Shown piece after piece: positions 8,471-17,640 of a stretch of 64,000 bases of DNA (positions are counted from its first letter, which is position 1; every line of letters starts with the position of its first letter). The position numbers were made by a program, and so were the translations under genes. Source of the stretch: Sphingomonas sp. IC-11 (GTDB lineage Bacteria; Pseudomonadota; Alphaproteobacteria; Sphingomonadales; Sphingomonadaceae); the NCBI RefSeq assembly GCF_021043365.1, contig NZ_JAJNDU010000004.1:62001-126000 (forward strand), written 5' to 3'. The notes below the pieces were generated by a model. That model was given only the letters and a program-made list of their open reading frames with translations, searched no databases and was not told where the DNA came from.

Positions 8471-9192
8471 CCGCTTCTCCTTCGCCAGCCCCCTCCCCCG
8501 CCAACGGCGATAGCATCGTCATCGAAGCGCGCAATCTGACGCTGGCGCTGGGTCGTGCGCCCGCCCGCACTGAAATCCTTCGCGGGATCAATCTGTCGGT
8601 TCGGTCAGGTGACAGCGTGGCGCTGCTCGGCCCATCGGGATCCGGCAAGTCGTCGCTGATGGCTCTGCTGTCCGGCATGGAGCGGCCGAGCGGCGGGAGC
8701 GTGCGCGTCGCCGGCCTCGACTTTGACCGGCTGAACGAAGACCAACTGGCGGTTGCGCGTCGCGGTCGCATCGGGATCATCCTGCAGGCGTTTCACTTGC
8801 TTCCCACCATGACCGCGCTGGAAAATGTGGCAGTGCCGCTGGAACTCGCCGGCCAGCCCGATGCCTTTGCCACCGCGCAGGCAGAACTTGACGCGGTTGG
8901 CCTCAGCCATCGCCTCACTCATTATCCCGCGCAGCTTTCCGGAGGCGAGCAGCAACGCGTCGCCATCGCACGCGCGCTCGCGCCGCGCCCGCCGCTCCTG
9001 TTCGCTGACGAGCCGACCGGCAATCTCGACGGCACGACGGGGGCAGCCATCATGGACTTGCTGTTCGACCGTCACACGCAAACCGGCGCCACGCTGTTCG
9101 TAATCACCCACGATCCCGCCCTTGCCGAGCGGTGCAGCCGGGTGATCTCCCTGGCTGACGGGCAGATCGTCAGGGATAGCCGCCCGGCATGA
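8461..9192 (+). CDS. ybbA: ABC transporter ATP-binding protein, YbbA-like (LolD/MacB family)
   Basis: This is the cytosolic ATPase of a type VII (MacB/FtsX-like) transporter paired with the permease that follows. It shows Walker [11 protein letters not shown], signature [15 protein letters not shown], Walker [14 protein letters not shown] and the switch His in VITHDPA. The frame is open far upstream on the tesA antisense strand. GTG 8461 is the last plausible start before the folded domain and gives 243 residues; no Shine-Dalgarno is visible, so the start is uncertain. It overlaps the tesA start region and shares a four-base overlap with the permease gene. Confidence 0.9.
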   Translation: MTASASPSPAPSPANGDSIVIEARNLTLALGRAPARTEILRGINLSVRSGDSVALLGPSGSGKSSLMALLSGMERPSGGSVRVAGLDFDRLNEDQLAVARRGRIGIILQAFHLLPTMTALENVAVPLELAGQPDAFATAQAELDAVGLSHRLTHYPAQLSGGEQQRVAIARALAPRPPLLFADEPTGNLDGTTGAAIMDLLFDRHTQTGATLFVITHDPALAERCSRVISLADGQIVRDSRPA

Positions 9193-11678
9193 CGAACGCG
9201 TGGCGGCTTGCCGTTCGTGATTTGCGCGCGGGCGGGCGCGGCCTGTGGCTTCTGCTCGTCTGCCTGTTTCTCGGCACGGCGGCGCTGGCGGGGATCGGTA
9301 GTCTTTCATCATCCATCACCGCTGCCCTGGACGCGCAGAGCCGCCGCTTGCTGGGCGGCGATCTGGAACTGCGCGTGTCACAGCGGCGGCCGACCGTTGA
9401 GGAAAGCGCGGCTTTCGCCAGTTATGGCCGCACATCCGAAAGCGTTGCCGTCAACACCATGGCGCAGACACGCGCTCGCGGCGCATCGACTCTGATCAAC
9501 CTGCGCGCCGTCGACGAACGCTGGCCATTGATCGGGCGGCTGGAGCTTCTTCCTGGTGCTCTTGCATCCCGCCCGCGCGGACGAAATATCGCGATCGCTC
9601 CGGCGCTTGCCGAACGGTTGAACCTGAAGGTCGGCGATCAGGTACGCATCGGCGCTTCCTGGATGCGGATCATGGGCGTGATCGCAACGGAGCCCGATAC
9701 CCTTGGCTTCAGCTTCGGGCCGACGGCGCTTGTCGACATGGCAGGACTGGACGCCACTCAAGTGATCCAACCGGGCAGCCTTTATCAAAGCCGCACCCGC
9801 ATTCTGCTGCGGCCGGGCCTCGATCCGGACCGAACCGGCGAGGCCCTCGTCCGGCGCTATCCCAGCGCCGGCTGGGCCGCGCGAACGCCGCAGGACGCCG
9901 CCGGCAACGTCAAGCGCAGCATCGACCAGCTAGGACAATTCCTTCTTCTCGTCGGTCTTGCCGCATTGGCCATCGCGGGTATCGGCATCGGCAGCGGCGT
10001 CAGCGCCTATCTTGAGCGGAAGGGGCGAATGATCGCGACCCTCAAGGTGCTGGGCGCGCGTTCGGGCACGATCGCCGCCGTGTTCCTGCTCCAGATCGGC
10101 CTGGTCGCTGGCATCGGCATAGCCGCAGGCCTCGCCCTCGGTGCCGCCGTGCCGTGGATCGTCGGGACGTTGGCGGGCAGCGCCCTGCCGATCCCGCCGC
10201 AGCTTTCGTTTTACCCCGCACCGCTGCTGGTCGCGGCCGGCCTCAGCCTGCTGGTTGCGCTTCTCTTCTCCCTTCCGGCGCTGGCCCGTGCCCGCGCTAT
10301 TCCTGCTGCCAGCCTCCTGCGCGACAAGGTCTCGGTGGCGCGCCGCCCGACCATCGCCGTGTTGCTGGCGATGGCGATCCTCCTCGCAGCGCTGGTCGCG
10401 TTGGCCGTCCTGACCGCCAGCGATCGCGCGATCGCTCTCGGCTTCGTCGCGGCAACAGGCGCGCTGGTGGTGCTGCTCTGGCTGCTGGGGGCCGGGCTGC
10501 GCTGGCTCCTCGCTCGCCTCCCCCGTCCGCGCCGGCCGCTTATGCGCCTGGCGCTCGCGAACCTTCATCGTCCCGGTGCTCAGACCGATCGCCTGGTGGT
10601 CGCACTCGGGCTCGGCTTCTCGCTGTTCGTGGCGCTGGCGGCGATCAACACGAGCCTGTCCAACGAGTTGGCAAGCACCGCTCCTGCCAAGGCGCCACGC
10701 TTCTTCGCCATCGATGTTCAGCCAGAGGACGAACCGACTTTCCGTTCCGCCGTGCGTCGAGCCGCTCCTACGGCCACGATCGAGGCGGTTCCATCGCTGC
10801 GCGGCTCGATCGTCGCGCTGAAGGGTCAACGCGTGTCAGACATGAAGACACTGCCAGAGGGCGCATGGATCCTGCGGGGCGATCGCACCATCACCTGGTC
10901 GGCAACCGTGCCGCCTCGCAACGAAGTGGTGGACGGTAAGTGGTGGCCCGCCGACTATCGGGGTCCGCCGTTGATCTCGCTGGAGGATCGCGCCGCCGAA
11001 CTCCTCGGGCTGAAGGTTGGTGACTCTGTCACCGTTGCGGTGCTTGGCGTCGAGATCCCGGCACGGATCGCCGCACTGCGCAAGGTTGACTGGCAGGGGC
11101 TTGGTCTGAACTTCGCCCTGATCTTCTCGCCGGGCTACATCGAGGAAGCGCCGCACAGCCTGCTGGCCAGCGTCTACGCGCCGGCCACGCGCGACGGTGC
11201 CGTCGCCACAGGCGTTGCCGAGGCACTTCCGTCCGTCACCATGCTTCGCACCGGCGATGTGATCGGTCAGGTCAGCGAATTGCTGGGCCGTATCGCGCTG
11301 GCGATCCGGGCGGCCGCCGCTGTAACGGTGGCCGCCGGAATCGTGGTGCTCGTCGGCGCGGTCACGGCATCCGGCCAGGCGCGGCGCTACGACACGGTCG
11401 TCCTGAAGCTCCTGGGCGGTAGCCGCCGACAGCTTCTCGCAGGACAAGCGATCGAATATGCCCTTCTCGCCTTCCTCCTCGCGATGGTCGCGTTTCTGCT
11501 TGGGACCCTAGCTGGCTGGTACGTCGTCACCGCTGTCCTTGAACTGCACTGGGCGCCGGATTGGCTGGCAATTGCCGGCACATTGGCTGCATCAATCGTG
11601 ACCACGCTTGGCATCGGCGTGGCGAGCAGCTTGCCTGCCTTGCGCGCGACACCGGCATCGGGGCTGCGGTCAGGCTGA
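9189..11678 (+). CDS. ybbP: FtsX-like ABC permease, YbbP-like
   Basis: This 829-residue inner-membrane permease has one N-terminal membrane helix, a large extracytoplasmic domain, a cluster of helices from about residue 250, and a second periplasmic domain. A final FtsX helix triplet (around 700-820) includes the typical VVLKLLGGSRRQLLAGQAIEY and IATLKVLGARSGTIAAVF segments. The ten-helix double-FtsX arrangement is that of YbbP. YbbA-YbbP is thought to help extract or hydrolyse envelope substrates with TesA; the shared locus here supports the same partnership, but the substrate is not known. It is coupled to ybbA by ATGA at 9189-9192. Confidence 0.9.
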   Translation: MTNAWRLAVRDLRAGGRGLWLLLVCLFLGTAALAGIGSLSSSITAALDAQSRRLLGGDLELRVSQRRPTVEESAAFASYGRTSESVAVNTMAQTRARGASTLINLRAVDERWPLIGRLELLPGALASRPRGRNIAIAPALAERLNLKVGDQVRIGASWMRIMGVIATEPDTLGFSFGPTALVDMAGLDATQVIQPGSLYQSRTRILLRPGLDPDRTGEALVRRYPSAGWAARTPQDAAGNVKRSIDQLGQFLLLVGLAALAIAGIGIGSGVSAYLERKGRMIATLKVLGARSGTIAAVFLLQIGLVAGIGIAAGLALGAAVPWIVGTLAGSALPIPPQLSFYPAPLLVAAGLSLLVALLFSLPALARARAIPAASLLRDKVSVARRPTIAVLLAMAILLAALVALAVLTASDRAIALGFVAATGALVVLLWLLGAGLRWLLARLPRPRRPLMRLALANLHRPGAQTDRLVVALGLGFSLFVALAAINTSLSNELASTAPAKAPRFFAIDVQPEDEPTFRSAVRRAAPTATIEAVPSLRGSIVALKGQRVSDMKTLPEGAWILRGDRTITWSATVPPRNEVVDGKWWPADYRGPPLISLEDRAAELLGLKVGDSVTVAVLGVEIPARIAALRKVDWQGLGLNFALIFSPGYIEEAPHSLLASVYAPATRDGAVATGVAEALPSVTMLRTGDVIGQVSELLGRIALAIRAAAAVTVAAGIVVLVGAVTASGQARRYDTVVLKLLGGSRRQLLAGQAIEYALLAFLLAMVAFLLGTLAGWYVVTAVLELHWAPDWLAIAGTLAASIVTTLGIGVASSLPALRATPASGLRSG

Positions 11679-11784
11679 TCTTCCTCCGCGCACGTGACGC
11701 CGACTATTGCGTAACTCCTATTCGCCCGAAGTCACCGCGCCGCCGTGGAGTAGAGCAGGATCGGGCACAGGCTGAGGGGCAAAC

Positions 11785-12966
11785 GTGGCACGGCGACGGA
11801 CGAGGATCTGTTTCCCCTTTTGCGGGGACGCGATTGGCGGGAGCCACATCTCCGTGCACGGCCTGTTGCGCAACCTGGATCGCGAACGCTTCGAACCCGT
11901 CGTGATCGTTCAGCAGGAGGACGGCGAGATTGCTCGCCTGATGTGGACGGCAGACGTGCCGGTGCGACACGCGAGTTTTCTTCCTTCCCTTCGGCACGGT
12001 GAAAGAGCCGGCCTTCGCGACGCCGTTGCGATCGCCCGTGCCTCGCGTGCCTGCACCGACATGATTCGTCAGGTCGGGGCCGACATAGTCCACACCAATG
12101 ATGGACGAACTCACGCCATCTGGGCCGCTCCGGCAAAACTCGCCGGAGCCCGCCTCGTCTGGCACCACCGCAGCGGCCCCGATGCTCGCGGCTTGCGCCT
12201 CGTTGCGCCACGCATTGCCGATGCCATTGTCTCCGTCTCGGCATTCGCGCTGGGTGGTTTGGATACCCGAAAGGTCCGGACGCAAGTGATCCACAGCCCC
12301 TTTGACACGGAGGTACAGGTCGATCGATCGGCGCAGCGGGCCGCTCTTGTGGCGGAATTGGGCTGCTCTCCTGACACCCGATTCCTTGGGTTCTTCGGCG
12401 TCATGATCGCGCGCAAGCGGCCCTTCCAATTCGTCGAAATGATTGCCGCACTGCGCGATCTGGATCCCGATCGCCCAGTTTTCGGGCTGCTGTTCGGGAC
12501 CCCGCTGGACATCAGCGAAGCGGAGCTGATGGCCCACGCGGAACGGCTCGGGGTGGCGAATGCTATTCGTCTGATGGGCTACCGCTATCCCGGCGCGGGC
12601 TGGATCGCAGGGTGCGACCTGTTGATGGTGCCAGCCAAGCACGAACCCTTCGGACGAACTCTGATCGAATCCATGCTGGTAGGCACCCCGGTCGTCGCGA
12701 CCCGCTCGGGCGGCAATATAGAGGCGCTGTGCGACGGTAGGCTGGGCCCGCTCGTGCCGCTGGACGATCCCGCCGCAATGGCCCGGGCCGCGCTTCGCCT
12801 GCTGTCCGACGATCGAGAATATCGCCGGCTGGCGATTGCCGCCCGCGCTCATGCGCTCGATCATTTCGGTGCGCACCGTCATGCAGCCGCGGTGATGGCC
12901 ATCTATGATGAACTGGTGCCGACGGCCGAGCAGGCCTGTCCGCAAGAGGTTGCGGCACTCGCCTGA
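11785..12966 (+). CDS. Glycosyltransferase, GT4 (GT-B fold)
   Basis: This 393-residue cytosolic or membrane-associated glycosyltransferase would add a sugar to a lipid-linked oligosaccharide. The N-terminal Rossmann half opens with ICFPFCGDAIGGSHISVHGL (the glycine-rich acceptor loop). The C-terminal donor half has the EX7E motif in HEPFGRTLIESMLVGTPVV and the following SGGNIE. The GTG start at 11785 has GAGGGGC six bases upstream. It stands alone, 106 bases after ybbP and 236 bases before rfbF, and leads into the sugar-nucleotide cluster, so it may act on the same glycan. Confidence 0.88.
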   Translation: MARRRTRICFPFCGDAIGGSHISVHGLLRNLDRERFEPVVIVQQEDGEIARLMWTADVPVRHASFLPSLRHGERAGLRDAVAIARASRACTDMIRQVGADIVHTNDGRTHAIWAAPAKLAGARLVWHHRSGPDARGLRLVAPRIADAIVSVSAFALGGLDTRKVRTQVIHSPFDTEVQVDRSAQRAALVAELGCSPDTRFLGFFGVMIARKRPFQFVEMIAALRDLDPDRPVFGLLFGTPLDISEAELMAHAERLGVANAIRLMGYRYPGAGWIAGCDLLMVPAKHEPFGRTLIESMLVGTPVVATRSGGNIEALCDGRLGPLVPLDDPAAMARAALRLLSDDREYRRLAIAARAHALDHFGAHRHAAAVMAIYDELVPTAEQACPQEVAALA

Positions 12967-13174
12967 TCGGCTGTCCACGGACGAAATCGGTTTTGAAAAA
13001 ACCAGCCAGGGAAACCTCGCGCGGCTTGCGCGTTCCATGTGTCTGCGCGCCCACAAATCGTCGCCCGCACTGGTTCCAAATGGGGTTGGGAGGGCGCTCC
13101 GAAGGGCCTATCCGCACGGGTTAGTGCGCTACCCGAGTGCCCCCATGCGCAGCCTCCCCCGCCGCGGCTAATCT

Positions 13175-13216
13175 AACACCGTTGGCAGTGGAGGCCCAGG
13201 CCATGAAAACGGTGTT
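13175..13216 (+). promoter_or_regulatory. Inverted repeat enclosing the rfbF ribosome site and start codon
   Basis: AACACCGTT (13175-13183) and AACGGTGTT (13208-13216) are perfect nine-base reverse complements. The loop between them contains the GGAGG ribosome site (from 13190) and the ATG at 13203. In the mRNA this would place the whole initiation region of the first CDP-sugar gene in a hairpin loop. It could be chance; a regulatory role is inference. Confidence 0.35.
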
Positions 13217-14018
13217 GCTTGCGGGCGGGCTCGGCTCGCGCCTTGCGGAAGAAACGACCCGGATCCCCAAGCCGATGGTCGAGGTCGCCGGCCGACCGAT
13301 CATCCTTCATGTCATGGACATTTACGCCCGTGCCGGCTTCCACGATTTTGTCGTTGCCTGCGGATACAAGGCGATGATCATGAAGAAGTTCTTCCATGAT
13401 CTTCATTTCATGGCCAACGACTTCACGATTGATGTGAACAATGGCGCCATCGCGCTGCGTTCCAGCCAAACGATGGATTGGAACGTGTCCGTGGTCGACA
13501 CGGGCGAGACCACCATGACTGGCGGGCGCCTGCTTCGACTGCGGGACTGGATTGGGGACGAACCCTTCTTCTGCACATATTCGGACGGCGTCGGCGACAT
13601 CGACATCGACGCGCTCCTGCACTTTCACCGCAGTCACGGCGGGCTAGCCACCGTTACGGCGGTTCAGCCGCCGGCCCGCTTCGGCAACCTCGAACTCACC
13701 GGCGATCGCGTCTCGGAGTTCACCGAAAAGGTCGTGAAGCACGAAACCTGGATCAACGGCGGGTTTTTCGTCTTCGAGCCGGAGGTGCTGGATTATCTGT
13801 CCGGCGATGCCGAGCCGCTTGAGCAGGGCCCCTTGTCTCGCTTGGCGGAGGATGGCGAGCTGTTCGCTTATCGCCACCACGGTTTCTGGCACCCGATGGA
13901 TACGGTGCGCGATCGGGATCATCTCTCGGGACTATGTGTGTCCGGGCAAGCGCCGTGGTTGAGCCCCCTCGATCAAAGCGCTGGTTCGGTGACGGGGCGG
14001 ATCGCAGCCAATGCGTGA
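13203..14018 (+). CDS. rfbF: Glucose-1-phosphate cytidylyltransferase
   Basis: It makes CDP-glucose from CTP and glucose-1-phosphate, the entry to CDP-linked deoxysugars. It shows the nucleotidyltransferase signature LAGGLGSRLAEETTRIPKPM, then VACGYKAMIMKKFF, the metal site SDGVGDIDIDALL and WINGGFFVFEP, all typical of RfbF rather than RmlA. The length is 271 residues. The frame extends upstream to 13137, but ATG 13203 follows GGAGGCCCAGGCC and begins the family N-terminus (MKTVLLAGG). It overlaps rfbG by eight bases, so the pathway is translated as a unit. Confidence 0.96.
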   Translation: MKTVLLAGGLGSRLAEETTRIPKPMVEVAGRPIILHVMDIYARAGFHDFVVACGYKAMIMKKFFHDLHFMANDFTIDVNNGAIALRSSQTMDWNVSVVDTGETTMTGGRLLRLRDWIGDEPFFCTYSDGVGDIDIDALLHFHRSHGGLATVTAVQPPARFGNLELTGDRVSEFTEKVVKHETWINGGFFVFEPEVLDYLSGDAEPLEQGPLSRLAEDGELFAYRHHGFWHPMDTVRDRDHLSGLCVSGQAPWLSPLDQSAGSVTGRIAANA

Positions 14019-15171
14019 GGCAACGGCCGCCGACCACCGGGCGGGTCAGGCGCTTTCCGGCCGCAAGGTCTTGCTGACGGGTCACACCGGCTTCAAGGGC
14101 GGTTGGCTGGCGCTCTGGCTCCGGCGACTGGGCGCCGACATCTGCGCCGTCGCGCTCCCCCCGTGCGACGGCGCACCCAGCTTGTTCGAAGCGGCCCGGG
14201 TCGGGGAATTGCTGGATCACCGCATCGCCGACATCGGCGATCCGGCAGCGCTCGTCCCGGCACTCGCCGGCGTTGATGCCGAGGTCATTTTCCACCTTGC
14301 GGCACAATCCCTAGTCCGCCCGTCCTACACAGACCCGCTCGGCACCTTCCAGACGAACGTCATGGGCACGGCGGCGATCATGGACGCGGCACGTCGGATG
14401 CCGTCGCTCCGCGCGATCGTCATCGTCACCAGCGACAAATGCTACGACAATCGGGAATGGACCTGGGGCTATCGCGAATGCGATCCCATGGGCGGGGCCG
14501 ATCCCTATAGTGCGTCCAAGGGATGCGCGGAGCTGGTCGCGGACGCGTTTCGCCGCTCTTATTTCAGCGGGCCGGGTGCGCCGCTGGTCGCCACCCTACG
14601 CGCCGGTAATGTGTTCGGCGGCGGAGACTGGTCTGTCGACCGGCTGGTTCCGGATATTGTCCGGGCGGCGAGCACCGGCTTGCCGCTCACCATCCGCAAT
14701 CCGCTGGCGATCAGGCCCTGGCAGCACGTGCTGGAACCCTTGGCCGGCTACCTTCAGGTCGCGACCGCGCTGCTGGAGGGCGATCGATCCGCCGGAGGTG
14801 CCTGGAACTTCGGCCCTGATCCCGCGGAGGCTGTCGACGTCGGCACGTTTGCACGGACCTTTGTGGACTGCTGGGGCGCCGGCGCTCCGGACATTCGCTA
14901 TGGCCAGGAGGTCGCCGCGCCACACGAGGCCGGCGTGTTGCGCCTCGACAGCACCAAGGCGCGGACCATCCTTGGCTGGCAACCGCGCCTGTCTTTCGAA
15001 GCCGCGGTTTCGCTGACGGTCGATTGGTACAAGGCCTATCTTCGCGGCGGCACCGACATGCGCGCCTACACCCAGCGACAGATCGATCTTTACACCCGGG
15101 ACACGGGCCTCGTGCGCCCCGTCCCCCATCCTTTTCTGGAATCATCCACGGAGATTGCGGCATGCGCGTGA
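14011..15171 (+). CDS. rfbG: CDP-glucose 4,6-dehydratase
   Basis: This is the second pathway step: NAD+-dependent conversion of CDP-glucose to CDP-4-keto-6-deoxyglucose. It is an extended SDR with the Rossmann motif TGHTGFKGGWLALWL, the TSDKCYDNREW segment diagnostic of RfbG, catalytic Tyr and Lys in DPYSASKG, and the RAGNVFGGGDW and NPLAIRPWQHVLEP blocks. The length is 386 residues. A short N-terminal extension precedes the fold. The start ATG lies inside the rfbF end and the stop lies inside the next gene. Confidence 0.96.
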   Translation: MREATAADHRAGQALSGRKVLLTGHTGFKGGWLALWLRRLGADICAVALPPCDGAPSLFEAARVGELLDHRIADIGDPAALVPALAGVDAEVIFHLAAQSLVRPSYTDPLGTFQTNVMGTAAIMDAARRMPSLRAIVIVTSDKCYDNREWTWGYRECDPMGGADPYSASKGCAELVADAFRRSYFSGPGAPLVATLRAGNVFGGGDWSVDRLVPDIVRAASTGLPLTIRNPLAIRPWQHVLEPLAGYLQVATALLEGDRSAGGAWNFGPDPAEAVDVGTFARTFVDCWGAGAPDIRYGQEVAAPHEAGVLRLDSTKARTILGWQPRLSFEAAVSLTVDWYKAYLRGGTDMRAYTQRQIDLYTRDTGLVRPVPHPFLESSTEIAACA

Positions 15172-16382
15172 ACTACGGTCAGACAGTACACGGCGAGGCG
15201 GAGATTGCCGCCGTCGTCGAGGTGCTGCGCAGCTCCACGCAGATGGGCGCGCGTGTCCGGCAGATGGAATCCCGCGTTGCCGCGCTCTTCGAGAAGAAGC
15301 ATGGCATCATGGTGAACTCCGGCTCCTCGGCCAATTACCTGGCCGTGGAACTGCTGAAGCTCCCGCCGGGCAGCGAAGTGATCACTCCGGTGCTGACGTT
15401 CGTCACCACGGTCGCGCCGATCATCCGCGCAGGCCTGGTCCCGGTCTTCGTCGATGTGCGTGAAGGCACGTACAACATCAACGAAGATCAGATCGAGGAG
15501 CTGATCACCGAGCGCACCCGGGCGATGATGGTCCCGTCGCTCATCGGCAACCTGCCGGACTGGGACAAGCTGCACGCGATCGCCAAACGCCACAATCTGG
15601 TGGTGATCGAGGATAGCGCCGACACGCTCGGCGCGACACTGCGGGGCACGAGCACCGGCACCCGTTCCGACATCAGCACCACCAGCTTCTATGGCAGCCA
15701 TGTCATCAACGCGGCCGGCAACGGCGGCATGCTTTGCGTCAACGATGATGCGCTGGCGGATCGCGCCCGGCTGCTGCGCTCGTGGGGCCGCTCCTCCTCG
15801 CTATTCGTGGATTCGGAAAGCATCGCCCGTCGCTTCGACGTGTCGCTGCAGGGCATCCCTTACGACGCGAAGTTCGTGTTCGAGGAGCTCGGCTACAACC
15901 TGGAGCCTTCGGAGGTGGGCGCCGCTTTCGGCCTCGTCCAACTCGACAAACTCGATCACAACATCGCCCTTCGCGAGCGCAACTTCGCCCGGCACCGCGC
16001 CTTCTTCGAGCGTTACGCCGACTGGTTCATTCTTCCCGAGCAATTGCCCGAGGCGCGCACCGGCTGGCTCGCGCTTGCGCTCACGATCCGGGAAGACGCA
16101 CCGTTCGACCGCCGCACGCTTCAGATCTTCCTGGAGGAGCGCAACATCCAGACCCGCGTAGTGTTCACCGGCAACATCCTGCGCCAGCCGGCGATGATGA
16201 ACGTCGAGGTCCGCACGGCGGAAGGCGGCTATCCCGTGGCGGATGGCGTGATGCGCGGCGGCATCCTGCTCGCCTGCCACCACGGCCTGACGGACGCCGA
16301 GATCGACTACATCCACAGCTGCTTCGAGGAATTCGCCAGCCAGCTGCCGAACCAGGCCGCGCCTGAGCTCAAGATTGCCTGA
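15162..16382 (+). CDS. RfbH-like sugar 3-dehydratase of the DegT family, lacking the [2Fe-2S] cysteines
   Basis: The 406-residue sequence follows RfbH / E1 (CDP-6-deoxy-4-hexulose 3-dehydrase) along its length, including QTRVVFTGNILRQP and the LGYNL block. At the PLP-lysine position it has His180 (SFYGSHVIN), the hallmark of PMP-dependent dehydratases that remove the C3 hydroxyl. In RfbH/E1 four cysteines after the WGR motif hold a [2Fe-2S] cluster that takes electrons from E3. Here that stretch reads WGRSSSLFVDSES (about 208-220) with no cysteine, and no E3 reductase gene is nearby. A ColD-like mechanism without iron-sulfur is therefore plausible. The start ATG at 15162 is fixed by GGAG and a ten-base overlap. 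Confidence 0.85.
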   Translation: MRVNYGQTVHGEAEIAAVVEVLRSSTQMGARVRQMESRVAALFEKKHGIMVNSGSSANYLAVELLKLPPGSEVITPVLTFVTTVAPIIRAGLVPVFVDVREGTYNINEDQIEELITERTRAMMVPSLIGNLPDWDKLHAIAKRHNLVVIEDSADTLGATLRGTSTGTRSDISTTSFYGSHVINAAGNGGMLCVNDDALADRARLLRSWGRSSSLFVDSESIARRFDVSLQGIPYDAKFVFEELGYNLEPSEVGAAFGLVQLDKLDHNIALRERNFARHRAFFERYADWFILPEQLPEARTGWLALALTIREDAPFDRRTLQIFLEERNIQTRVVFTGNILRQPAMMNVEVRTAEGGYPVADGVMRGGILLACHHGLTDAEIDYIHSCFEEFASQLPNQAAPELKIA

Positions 16383-16408
16383 CATCTACAAGAACGGGGG
16401 GACCTTTC

Positions 16409-17632
16409 ATGACTGACCGCCTCAACACCTGCCGTGCCTGCCTTGCGCCGCAGCCCTATCTGTTCCTGCCGATGGGCGACCATCCGCCCGCCAACATGTT
16501 CGTGCGCGAAAGCGAGTTGGGTGACCATCAACCCAGCTTCGCGCTCAACACCCAGGCCTGCCTCCACTGCGGCCTGATCCAGGTGGCGGACCAGATCCCG
16601 GCGGATTTCTTCCGCCACTATCTCTACGTGCCCTCGGGCGCCGACACGATGCACACCCACTTCGGCGGCTTGGCGAAGGTTCTGTCGGAGCGCGCCGGCG
16701 ACGGCCTTATCGTGGACATCGGCGCCAATGACGGATTGCTGCTACAGGCGTGCAACGCCTTGGGCTGCAAGACGCTGGGCGTCGATCCCGCCGCCAACCT
16801 TGCGGAGATTGCGGCCTCGCGCGGTGTGCAGGTGCACGTCGCCTATTTCGGTCCGGAAACGGCCACGGAAATGGTGTCGAACACTGGCCAGGCGAAGGTG
16901 ATCGTTACCACCAACACCTTCAATCACATCGGTGATCTCCACAGCTTCATGTCGGGTGTCGCCGATCTGCTCGCCGCAGACGGTACGTTCGTGATCGAAG
17001 TGCCTTGGGCGAAGGAACTGCTGGAGCGCAACGAGTTCGACACGATCTATCAGGAGCATGTCTCCGAGTTCAGCCTGCTCTCGATCCAGAAACTTGGGGC
17101 TTTCTTCGATCTGGAAGTGGTGGACGTTACGCGCCTCCCCGTTCACGGCGGATCGATGCGCGTGTTCCTGCAGCGCAGCGGCACCAGCACGCCTACTCCG
17201 GCAGTGGCCGACATGCTGCAGGAGGAGGAAGCCGGCGGTATGCTGGTCGCAGCCACCTATGACGCGTTTGCCGATCGCGTTGCCGACATCGGCCGCCGTC
17301 TGACGACCATGCTCGGTGACCTGCGCGCTCAGGGGATGAAGGTCGCTGGCTATGGCGCCCCGGCCAAAGGGAATACGCTTCTTAATTACTACAACATCGG
17401 CGCTGAAGATCTCGACTTCCTGGTTGATCGCAATCCGCTGAAACAGGGTCTCTACTCGCCTGGCATGAAGATCCCGGTGCGCTCTCCGGACGCAATCGAG
17501 ACCGAGCAGCCTGACGTACTGATGGTGCTCGCATGGAATTTCTTCGATGAAATCCGGGCGCAGCAATCGGGTTTTGCGGCACGTGGTGGCCGGTTCCTGG
17601 TGCCGCTGCCCGAGCCCGTTCTAGTGTCGTAG
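16409..17632 (+). CDS. Sugar C-methyltransferase, TylC3/NovU-like three-domain family
   Basis: This SAM-dependent methyltransferase would add a methyl group to a ring carbon of a keto-deoxysugar nucleotide. Three parts are visible. The N-terminal zinc-binding domain has CRAC and CLHCG. The SAM domain has VDIGANDGLLL near residue 100 and TNTFNHIGD. The C-terminal domain contains the GYGAPAKGNTLLNYY loop and LAWNFFDEI, characteristic of NDP-hexose C-methyltransferases. The length of 407 residues is the family's usual size. A GGGGGGAC ribosome site precedes the ATG. Placed after rfbFG and the RfbH-like gene, it points to a branched-chain CDP-sugar; the methylated carbon (C3 is most common) is not provable here. 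Confidence 0.9.
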   Translation: MTDRLNTCRACLAPQPYLFLPMGDHPPANMFVRESELGDHQPSFALNTQACLHCGLIQVADQIPADFFRHYLYVPSGADTMHTHFGGLAKVLSERAGDGLIVDIGANDGLLLQACNALGCKTLGVDPAANLAEIAASRGVQVHVAYFGPETATEMVSNTGQAKVIVTTNTFNHIGDLHSFMSGVADLLAADGTFVIEVPWAKELLERNEFDTIYQEHVSEFSLLSIQKLGAFFDLEVVDVTRLPVHGGSMRVFLQRSGTSTPTPAVADMLQEEEAGGMLVAATYDAFADRVADIGRRLTTMLGDLRAQGMKVAGYGAPAKGNTLLNYYNIGAEDLDFLVDRNPLKQGLYSPGMKIPVRSPDAIETEQPDVLMVLAWNFFDEIRAQQSGFAARGGRFLVPLPEPVLVS

Positions 17633-17640
17633 CGCCGGCC

